Under the pieces are notes generated by a model. The model had not been told where the DNA came from, made no database searches, and was given only the letters and a program-made list of their open reading frames with translations. A program made the position numbers and the translations under genes. A DNA stretch of 64,000 nucleotides from Artemia franciscana (lineage: Eukaryota > Arthropoda > Branchiopoda > Anostraca > Artemiidae): NCBI RefSeq assembly GCF_032884065.1, contig NC_088883.1:27479355-27543354 (forward strand). The letters are read 5' to 3'. Shown piece after piece: positions 56,136 through 64,000 of the stretch; the first letter of the stretch is position 1; each line of letters starts with the position of its first letter.

Positions 56136-56817
56136 CTGAAATAATAATGCAACAATAGAAGCATATTGTTGCCATTATAGGTACTTTTGCATTATTAGGT
56201 ACACAGTCGAGAATGTGGATCTACAGATAAGACAGTAACCAGTTTTTGGCCGGCAGTATCCGAAGAAAATTAGCTTAGGCTCAGTTGAACTCTACGTTTT
56301 AGGTATATTTTCATTATTAAATATTTAATATATAGCGATGCTATTTTGATTGGATTAGGTTAGGTATTTAATATAATGCGTCTTGTGCGCCCCCCACCAT
56401 AATTCTTTGTTGCAGCTTTCATAATTTCGTTGCTACCCCATTATCATTTCATAAATGAGTTCTGAAACCAAACTGACATTTTTTTCTTAATACAAGCAAT
56501 ACTTTAAAACAGGCAACATTAAAAAAAAAAAAAAAAAAAAAAAATCGAAACACTTTCGAAAAAAAAAAATCGTTCCGTATTTCGTAATTTGAATTTATAT
56601 CCAAAAATCTTTCAATGAAAAATAAATAAATAAGAAAAATTAAGATCTACAAGACACGAAACAAAGTTAGACATATAGAAAAGGAAAAATATATTTTCTT
56701 TCTGTACATAGTTCAGTCAATCATTCTTCATTTTCTATCAACATTAATCGGATCTACTTCTATTAATGTTAACAAATGTTATTAATAATCACTAAAATTT
56801 ATGTAAATTTCAACAGA
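56136..56817. other. Intron sequence with poly-A tract
   Basis: A-rich tract at about 56519-56570. Nothing else recognised. Confidence 0.4.
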
Positions 56818-57062
56818 TTAAGGGTGACAGATTGCCGAAGATTGTCCTTTTTGGCCAAACGTCTAGGGCTAAGTGGAAAGCAGGTCGTCTTCGTCAAGGA
56901 TGGGAGAATGTCATAAAGAAAGATTTAAAGGAAATGGAAACTTCTTGGGAGGGTGTGAAGAGGGGGAGGCTTTAAATAGACTGGGATGGAAGAGGAGTGC
57001 CTGTAGCTATGTTGGCATCAGGCGGCTTGGTGTTGCGGTGAGTTTTTAGTAGCAGCAGTAGT
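56818..57062 (+). mobile_element. RTE-type LINE 3' end inside the intron
   Basis: 'DRLPKIVLFGQTSRAKWKAG', 'GWENVIKKDLKEMETSWE' and the end 'GGLALRLG'-like region, followed by agc/agt triplets. Inserted opposite to the host gene direction. One base is extra in 'gagggggaggc', which shifts the frame. Confidence 0.8.
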
Positions 57063-57124
57063 AAATTATAACAAATTTATAACAGTAAATTAAAACAGTA
57101 AATTTTATAACAAAAATTCATCAA

Positions 57125-58200
57125 TTAAAAATAAATCAACAGATTAATCGAATCAAAAATTGATTAATTGAGCTTCTAGAAATGGCTTAAGCACGTATTC
57201 ATGTATAAATGACTTAAGCATGCTAGCATGTATTCAGCCTAATTTCTAGAAAAATAGAAAAAGAATTAAAAAAAATTAAAAAAACAACAGATTAATCGAA
57301 TCAAAAATTGATTGATTGAGCTTCTAGAAATGGCTTAAGCACGTATTCATGTATAATGACTTATGTATGTTAGCATGTATTCATCCTAATTTCGAGAAAA
57401 ACAGAAAAAGAATAAAAAAAAAAATAAAAAATCAATTAAAAAAAAACAACAGATTAATCGAATCAAAAATTGATTGATTGAGTTTCTAGAAATGATTTAA
57501 GCACGTATTCATGTATAAATGACTTAAGCATGTTAGCATGTATTCAGCCTAATTTCTAGAAAAATAGGAAAAGAATTAAAAAATCAATTTAAAAAAACCA
57601 ACAGATTAATCGAATTTTAAAATTGATTGATTGAGCTTCTAGAAATGGCTTAAGCAAGTATTCATGCATAAATGACTTAAGCATGTTAGCATGTATTCAG
57701 CCTAACCAGTTAACTATTTCTTGAAAAATAGAAAAAGAATAAAAAAATAAATAAAAAATCAATTAAAAAAAAAAAAACAGATTAATCGAATCAAAAATTG
57801 ATTGATTGAGTTTCTAGAAATGATTTAAGCACGTATTCATGTATAAATGACTTAAGCATGTTAGCATGTATTCAGCCTAATTTCTAGAAAAATAGGAAAA
57901 GAATTAAAAAATCAATTTAAAAAAACCAACAGATTAATCGAATTTTAAAATTGATTGATTGAGCTTCTAGAAATGGCTTAAGCATGTATTCATGCATAAA
58001 TGACTCAAGCATGTTAGCATGTATTCAGCCTAATTTCTTGAAAAATAGAAAAAGAATTAAAAAAAAAAAATTAATTTAAAAAACAACAACAGATTAATCG
58101 AATCAAAAATTGATTGATTGAGCTTCTAGAAATGGCTTAAGCACGTATTCATGTATAAATGACTTAGGCAAGTTAGCATGTATTCAGCCTAACCAGTTAA
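57125..58200 (+). repeat. Tandem repeat, seven copies of about 150-177 bp
   Basis: 'acagattaatcgaat' marks starts at about 57139, 57289, 57448, 57601, 57778, 57930 and 58090. Each has 'gagcttctagaaatggctta', 'agcacgtattcatgtataaa', 'catgttagcatgtattcagc' and an A-rich end of variable length. The piece 'agcttctagaaatggctta...cacgtattca' matches 31 bases of the next exon (58283-58330) with four differences. Confidence 0.9.
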
Positions 58201-58231
58201 TTACTTCGAGAAAAACAGAAAAAGAAAAGAC

Positions 58232-58393
58232 CTTCTGAATCGCCAGGAAAATCATGTCTTCTTAGTATTTCCATTTGAAGGGCTACAGCTTCTGGAAATG
58301 ACTTTAGCATGTATTCAAACATATCAGCTTCTATATTTCTCTGCCTCAGTTGTGCATGGCTTTCAAGGCAAGCAACCATATCCAAAAGAACAG
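58232..58393 (-). CDS. Internal exon of the same host gene
   Basis: Minus strand: acceptor 'atatgtctctttcag' before 58393, then 162 bases in phase 1-1 encoding 'VLLDMVACLESHAQLRQRNI', 'EADMFEYMLKSFPEAVALQM' and 'EILRRHDFPGDSE'. Donor is 'GAAG|GTCTTT', which is weak. The segment is strongly helical, and no catalytic motif is visible. Phase agrees with both neighbours (56135 downstream, 59313 upstream). The tandem repeat array lies directly downstream in the intron and carries a copied part of this exon. Confidence 0.65.
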
Positions 58394-59312
58394 CTGAAAG
58401 AGACATATTTGATTTGTTTTTACCAATCTTGAAGAGTTAAAGAACAGACAGAAGGGGTCTTTAAGTTTAATCTATCATATTAAATAAAACGGAAAAAATG
58501 GCCGTCACTCATTTTACACAAACAAACAAACGAAATATAAGAAACAGGAAAGAAGAAGAGAAATTGGCGAAGATAGAAGATAGTAGGAAAGGCAGTGTAG
58601 TTTTCGTCATTATTTACATCACTAATTTGTTAAATTTGGTTGCTAAATAAGGTTGGCAGTCAATTATGTTAGTGAAGTCACTTTCATTTATTTCATTATT
58701 ACCTCATGTCCTACATTTTGTTTTGCGACGATTGCGGTCAGAATTTTTTTTTTTATATGACAAGTACTGTTCTCAACCTTAATTGCATAAAAAAATTGTA
58801 ACAATAACAGCGAAAATACATACGAACGTTATTGTAGCAAGTGGATCTTTGAATAAGTAATAAGGAATCTGTTTCCTGAAACACAGAACTGAAACACAAT
58901 TTTTAAGAAGTAGAATATAAATTGATGCATGCAATATTTTGGCTTTTTTTATTTTACTTTTTATTATGTTATTTTGTAGGACCCTTGGTTAGGGGTAAAT
59001 GCATAAGCTTCACCCATCTATCAGCAAAACTTTGCTTGAACTTCTCTTAATTATAGGAGGTATTTATGCCTCCAAATATTGTTCCAATATTTTCAAAACA
59101 TTTATTCAAGAAAACCAGCCGATTCCAGATATATCACAACAGTTCAGCATTTTCTAAAAAACCAGCATAGGTAATGCTATCTTGCAACCTTAAGAGGAAA
59201 TCTCCAAAGTCTATATGTTAAGTAGAGTATTCGTATTCTTGATCTATTGTCGATTCTAAATTCTAATTCTAAAATCAAATTGGTCAAAAATTGGTAAAAT
59301 CAAGTGGTCAAC
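58394..59312. other. Intron sequence
   Basis: AT-rich, no repeat family recognised. Confidence 0.4.
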
Positions 59313-59402
59313 CTGCCTGAGACTCTAGATGGCCTTGCCTTTCTAAAAGCTGGCAAACAAGTATTGGTCCAATTAGAGAGTCATACTTACTCCCGCCGTT
59401 TA
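59313..59402 (-). CDS. Upstream exon of the same host gene (likely)
   Basis: Minus strand: 'aagtggtaccag' before 59402, two bases of a split codon, 29 codons 'NGGSKYDSLIGPILVCQLLE' and 'RQGHLESQA', one base left, donor 'GCAG|GTTGAC'. Stops bound the frame on both sides, as expected of an exon. The joined codon with the next exon is GCT (Ala). Its 90-bp length is divisible by three and it is phase 1-1, like the next exon. The acceptor has a poor pyrimidine tract, so the left boundary is less sure. Confidence 0.5.
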
Positions 59403-59943
59403 CTGGTACCACTTAACAAAACACTTGGAAAACTATAGTTTCTACGTCTATCTTAGTTCTATGACCAACTACCTTAGTTCTGCCCTAAGAAAAACACATG
59501 GAAGAATGATATAAAGACTTATCTATTAAAAAAGGAAATGAAATCATTTTTATACAGTCCTAATAAGGGCTTATGCCAGATTTCCCTCTAATTCAATCGG
59601 ACTTTCTGTCTTGGAATTTTCTACATTAGCCATGGCTTGATGCCCACAACTACTTGATTTTAATAAAAATCATTGATTTAGTTCAAAATTGTATAAAAAT
59701 GATGTCAGTTCATTTGTTAATAAATAAGTCTATCTATCATCCGTCCATGTATCATTCCTAGAGCACAACTAAGGAGTTATTAATGACAAAATTTTTGGCT
59801 ATTCAATCAGTTCCTTCTTTTTAATTGTTTTTATTGGTCTTTGGTATTCAGTTTTATATGCACAATTACCTTAATTTGCACTTTGGAGCAAAATTAAGCA
59901 CAACTGGATTTGTTGTGCTCCGTGTCGAATTTTCATTACTGTG
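59403..59943. other. No gene seen
   Basis: AT-rich, perhaps LINE 3' debris near 59560-59740. Any further upstream exon of the host gene was not found in the window. Confidence 0.4.
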
Positions 59944-60549
59944 TTAGGGCCCAGTGAATACACCGTAATAGAGGTCTGCTGGAGAGATGCAATTTAAGCC
60001 CACTTGGTAACGGTGACCGCAAAGTAGGCGTGGCCTATGATGACCATTATCCAATAATTCGAAGCTAACACTGTCACAAAACAGCACCAGTATGCGAGAT
60101 GTTTGTAATAAAATGTTTGTAGCTTTCTGTTTACCCAGAGTGACCCCTTCTAGGGCCTGGTTTTTAGGAAATAATTTTCTTAGGAGAGGAAACAAACTGT
60201 CTGCAAGAATCAATGGCAGATTATGTTCTGCCCAAAATAGACAGATGCGCTGTTCAATTTCTTTGGAATTGCTGTCTACAGTCAGAAGTTTTTCAATGCT
60301 GCCACTGCCAACCTTTGTCTCAATTTCATTGCTTGCTTTTACATGCTGCTTGGTCAGAGCATGTCTAGTCAACTCTGATTTCCCGCTATATTCATACTTC
60401 AAACAGAGCCTACAGTGTGGTACATAAGTAATTTTCTTTGACTTGTTTAATACTCTTTTCTCTATCCAATTTTTTATACATTGGTAACTTGAGCCACTTA
60501 TCAACAATCTTTTGGTCAGATTTTTTCTTTGGGAATTACTTAAAATCAT
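59944..60549 (-). pseudogene. hAT-like transposase, N-terminal fragment
   Basis: The 201-residue frame has a zinc-finger-like start ('HCRLCLKYEYSGKSELTRHA', ending 'LTKQH': C-x2-C-x12-H-x5-H), then 'EIEQRICLFWAEHNLPLILA' and 'DSLFPLLRKLFPKNQALEGV', 'TLGKQKATNIL'. Finger plus 'AEHNLPF--ADHL--L---FP' with 'KAT-I' is the usual opening of a group of hAT-like transposases. From about residue 145 the frame runs into unrelated repeat sequence (59987-60092), so the catalytic DDE part is deleted. No intact inverted ends are visible. Confidence 0.55.
59987..60092 (-). repeat. Direct repeat A of the hAT-like locus
   Basis: 'ggtaacggtgaccgcaaagt', 'attatccaataattcgaagc' and 'gtcacaaaacagcacc' recur at 60675-60781 in the same orientation. 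Both are followed by 'agtatgcgagatgttt'. Confidence 0.9.
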
Positions 60550-60674
60550 TACTCTACCCCAGATTTCCCTGAAAATCGTTACTTTTCCCCAGATTTCCCT
60601 TTCTCCCTAGGTTCAAAATAAGTATCCCTACAAGAAGTGATTTCTCCCTAAAATAGGGTAATCTCCCTAGAAGT

Positions 60675-60781
60675 GGAAGCTCTGAATTTAACCCCACTCG
60701 GTAACGGTGACCGCAAAGTAGGCGCGGCCTATGATGACAATTATCCAATAATTCGAAGCTAACATTGTCACAAAACAGCAC
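60675..60781 (-). repeat. Direct repeat B of the hAT-like locus
   Basis: Second copy, about 93 percent alike by eye, with a 6-7 base insertion ('tttggatag') before 'agtatgcgagatg'. The repeats are about 690 bp apart and enclose the transposase fragment. Confidence 0.9.
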
Positions 60782-60864
60782 CTTTGGATAGAGTATGCGA
60801 GATGTTTGGGTATGACAAGCAGCATCAGCCTCCCAACTCGTATGATGAGGTAGGCATCATTGGT

Positions 60865-61015
60865 TAATTAAATGGGATGCACGGTCCCATTAATATTTCT
60901 ATGACTTGTGATTCCTTTCCTTGTCAAGTCTGGACTTAAAGGACTTATCAGCATTTCAGCTTGAAGACTATTATAATCGTTGACAGCACACAAGGAGAAG
61001 AAATCTTGCCGCGTT
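60865..61015 (-). mobile_element. LINE ORF2 tail scrap
   Basis: Minus strand 'PVNIRTRQDFFSLCAVNDYN' resembles the 'RK-FFS-RVIN-WNSL' block at the end of many LINE proteins, and continues to a stop after 'GTVHPI'. Confidence 0.45.
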
Positions 61016-61119
61016 CGTATATTAACTGGAGGCTTTGAAAGCTTTTATGACTGGCCTCTTCTATGTTGCTAGCTTGAATGTTTGATAAAAATGGGGTTAT
61101 TTGGATGTGCATCATACTT

Positions 61120-61491
61120 CTAGGCCAGCATCATATTACCATGGCTTCGTTTGAAAACAAGTGTGGGTAACTGCATGCACTCTCGTCTCTTGTTATAAGG
61201 GGGATCATGCATGCCAGCAATGGACTTCGTGGCGTGCATATTGACTCCCTCGATTAGGCAAGCATCATTCTTATAGTAAGGAGAGGTGAGACATGTACCT
61301 AAATCCAAAACATGCCGTTACTGTAGCGTTCCCTCTTGGGAAGTGACTGCTGCTTCCCTTGTTTTGCCCTTATGAAAAAGCCAAAGAAGTTTTCTTCCCC
61401 CCTTGGAAGAACACAAATAATACCATGGAGCAGCGTCAACCAGCTTGTAAGTCACAAGACCTCCAAAGGATGCAAGTCGAAGTGCTGTTTG
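61120..61491 (-). pseudogene. Unknown ORF of 124 codons with one internal stop
   Basis: After an excellent acceptor ('gctttttcttcttcag' before 61491) the minus strand reads 'QTALRLASFGGLVTYKLVDA', 'APWYYLCSSKGGRKLLWLFH' and 'KGKTREAAVTSQEGTLQ', then TAA (61318-61320), and in the same frame 'RHVLDLGTCLTSPYYKNDAC', 'LIEGVNMHATKSIAGMHDPP', 'YNKRRECMQLPTLVF' to a TAG at 61120. Base composition is less AT-rich than the surroundings. I recognise no family. It may be a decaying exon, a transposon gene with one stop, or chance; phase 0 at its start means it does not join the gene at 56-59 kb. Confidence 0.3.
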
Positions 61492-62504
61492 CTGAAGAAG
61501 AAAAAGCAGAAACTTTGAACAGGGTTGAATGAAGGGAAAGTGTTTATAAGTTTGCGGTTTTTTATACAGGTTGAAATGACCATCAGCTTGCAGTAATTGA
61601 CTAATTGGTTTACTTTGTTTGATAAATTGTATTTCAAATTTTGTTCGGGTAAACATACTTTCATAAAAACTAAATAAAAAAAATAAAAAAAACTCATATA
61701 AGAAAAGCTCAAGTTCAAAGTTGAAAAAGTATAACCAATGGCATCTATCTTAGGTAGTAGGTTATGAAAACTGAATCCAAATATTAGCTATTTCTGGTTA
61801 TATAAACTTTTGCATTGCAAGTATACTTGTGTTCATGGTCACCCATAAGCTGATTTTTTGGGGGCTTACCTGGTCTAATTGGCACTTCTAATGCTGTATA
61901 ATAGAGACCTAAAAAATATATATAGAAATAAAAGAAAGCATCATTCAGGCAGGGGACCCTCCCCCTTATGGGCGCCCAAGCTTGTGCTGGCCAAAAATGT
62001 GTTCACTTAATTTTCTTATGAGTGTAGATTTCTTTGGCTCTATGTTTTCAATGGTGACCTTTAGTGATTTGTCTAATGCTTGAGGTCAAATATGGATTTT
62101 TTTTCAAAAAGAGTAGAGTACACATTTTTATAAAATCACTTTATAGTTCAGGAAATAAAGCTATGAGGCTGAAAATACTTCCACTGGTTTTTATTTGTGG
62201 GTAATATTTTAGTTGGTTTTAATTTTTTCATTCGTGCGCGTGTGCTGTAATTTCAGTTATGGTCAGAACCTCAAGAAAATGTTGCACCTTATTTGCACTA
62301 TTTATGTCACATTCCACCCTTGCATAGCTGATTAATGCTCCGTTGATAAAGGGGATGCAGAGGCAATCTATCAGCCTATATACAATTACCTCACGCATCC
62401 AATGCTTGAAATCAGCAGCATTTCAAAGAATAATTTGTGCCTTTGAGTTATTAAACAAAAAAGTTATTAATGTTGAGTTATTAATGATAAAAGGTGCTGT
62501 TCGC
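61492..62504. other. No gene seen
   Basis: AT-rich with a G-run near 61860 and a C-rich patch near 61960. Nothing recognised. Confidence 0.5.
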
Positions 62505-62800
62505 TCCTCAACGCCTCACTCCTCAACGCCTCACTCTTTAAACGAACAAAAATTATTCCGCAGATAAAAGGTGCTGTTCGCTCCTCAACGCCTCACTCTT
62601 TACACTTAAGTTTGATTCTTTGTCACAACTCTACTTTTTAAAACAATAAAAACTTTAGCATAAAACATGCATTGAGGAGGGGACAACCCCTTTTCAGGGA
62701 AAAGGGGCTATCCCCTCCATATACATGAAAATATTTCTGTTTCCTTTAAGTTTTAATGTTGCTCCTTACTTGCAGTTTAAAAAAACTTGTTTTTTGTATT
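62505..62800. mobile_element. Foldback element FB1, rearranged
   Basis: 'cgctcctcaacgcctcactc' is repeated at 62500-62535 and 62579-62600, then the centre 'aactttagcataaaacatgc', 'attgaggaggggacaacccc' and the right arm 'ttaagttttaatgttgctcc'. The left arm is partly duplicated. Confidence 0.7.
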
Positions 62801-63124
62801 TAATTTCTGAACGTTCAAGAATTCCGAGACTTTAATCTCTAATTGGTTTCTGGAACACTCCAGAAATGCCCCTTCCGTGAAAATGATTTCCCAGAAATTA
62901 AAACATGTGGATAATAGCTCCAAGATAATTGGGGGATCTGGTTATGCTCCAAGATAAAACCAGAACATTTTTCCATAAAAAAATTGGCAGAAACCTGAAC
63001 GTACATGAAAATTTAAAACAAAATTTGCATATTAATTTTGGGAAACATATTCCGTATATGAAGAGTTGCCCCCTCCTTATTAACTTGTTCTTTACGTTAA
63101 AGCTGTTAGTCCTTTTAAAAAAGG
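62801..63124. other. No gene; foldback-associated sequence
   Basis: 'gaacgttcaagaattcc' and 'caaaatttgcatattaattt' resemble parts of 9119-9415. No coding support. Confidence 0.4.
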
Positions 63125-64000
63125 TTCCTATCAAACAGTTCGTGGTAACGAACTGTAGTAAGGAGCGACCCGGCTCAATAGTAAACGAAACTCTAAAAAA
63201 CGTTATGAGCCTGAAAAAATTTGCCTTATTTTAGAAAATAGGGGAAAATACCCCTTAAAGGTTACAGAATCTTAACGAAAATCACACCATCGCATTTGGC
63301 GTATCAGAGAACCCTACAGCAAAATTTCCAAGCTCCTATCTACAAAAATGTGGAATTTCGTATTTTTTGCCAGAAGACAAATCACGGGTGCGTGTTTATT
63401 TGTTTGTTTGTTTTTTTCCAAAGGGACATCGTATCGACCAAGTGGTCCTAGAATGTCGCGAAAGGGCTCATTCTAACGGAATTTAAAAGTTCTAGTGCCC
63501 TTTTTAAGTGACCAAAAAAATTGGAGGGCACCTAGGCCCCCTCCCACGCTCAATTTTTTCTCCAAAGTCAACAGATCAAAATTTTGAGATAGCCATTTTG
63601 TTTCGCATAGTCGAAAAACTATAATAACTATGTCTTTGGGAATGACTTACTCCCCCACAGTCCTTGGGGGAGGGGCTGCAAGGTACAAAGTTCGACCAGT
63701 GTTTACATATAATAATGGTGAAGTGTACAGTCGTTTTCAGGATTTTTTTTTGGTTTTGGGGGTGGGGTTGAGGGGAGGGGGCTATGTGGAAGGATCTTTC
63801 CTTGTAGAAATATGTCATGGGGGAACAGAAATTCAATGAAAAAGGCGCAGGATTTTCTAACATTACTATAAAAAACAAAGAAAAGATAAACGTGGAAAAG
63901 TTTTTTCAATTGAAAGTAAAGAGTAGCAGTGAAACTTAAAACGAACAGAGATTATTACGCATATGAGGGGTTCTAAAAATAATTTAGCATAAAGAGCGAG
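63125..64000 (+). repeat. R1 repeat, second near-full copy, running into FB1 arm
   Basis: Collinear with 16524-17410 ('caaacagttcgtggtaacga', 'gagcgacccggctcaatagt', 'ttgccagaagacaa', 'ttggagggcacctaggcccc'), with an internal deletion around 63200. From about 63905 it continues into 'gaaacttaaaacgaacag', the FB1 arm, as at 17400. Cut by the window end. Confidence 0.75.

Noticed and set aside
60092-60427. Plus-strand ORF of 111 codons
   Set aside because: It is the antisense shadow of the hAT-like transposase fragment.

Overview
This window is animal nuclear DNA, AT-rich and dominated by repeats. There are no prokaryotic operons. Intron-like splice signals, non-LTR retrotransposons, a Helitron, Penelope-like termini, a tRNA-derived SINE and two satellites all point to an invertebrate. 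The many foldback repeats whose arms carry the phrase 'ggagcaacattaaaac' are what I associate with branchiopod crustaceans such as brine shrimp. That species guess is recall, not proof.

Layout. 0-10 kb: an RTE-type LINE tail, a palindromic Penelope-like terminus with target-site duplication, a Helitron remnant with a clear 3' hairpin and CTAG end (4.6-6.5 kb), a SINE, and a second RTE copy broken by a foldback element. 10.7-14.9 kb: a minus-strand CR1/Jockey-like LINE whose 3' end is present three times in tandem. 15-19.5 kb: foldback elements and a dispersed repeat. 19.5-21.8 and 40-42.8 kb: two arrays of a roughly 290-bp repeat inside the same kind of short element. 21.8-25.3 kb: an RTE fragment joined in frame to a CR1-like LINE. 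25.7-39.4 kb: three diverged copies (U1, U2, U3) of one small gene-like unit. U3 keeps a signal-peptide exon and a 171-bp second exon with matching phases; U2 is broken by a Penelope-like insertion and a LINE piece. Between U2 and U3 lies a 5.6-kb satellite of about 36 monomers of 157/155 bp that looks as if it grew out of the unit's own 3' flank. 43-48.6 kb: LINE fragments, a reverse-transcriptase fragment with an RYLDDIL box, and a seven-finger C2H2 zinc-finger gene cut short by a frameshift. 50.2-50.8 kb: a mariner-type foldback MITE carrying an exon-like segment in both arms. 56-59.4 kb: three minus-strand exons with one consistent splice phase (all phase 1) that end in a stop codon. This is the best candidate for an ordinary host gene, and its intron holds a tandem repeat partly copied from the exon next to it. 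59.9-61.5 kb: a hAT-like transposase fragment and an unknown ORF with one internal stop. The window ends in foldback and dispersed repeats.

The probable host genes are the zinc-finger gene, the 56-59.4 kb gene and possibly U3/U1. Nearly everything else is mobile-element debris. Two separate tandem repeats here appear to have been seeded from gene sequence next to them, which is the most unusual theme of the window.
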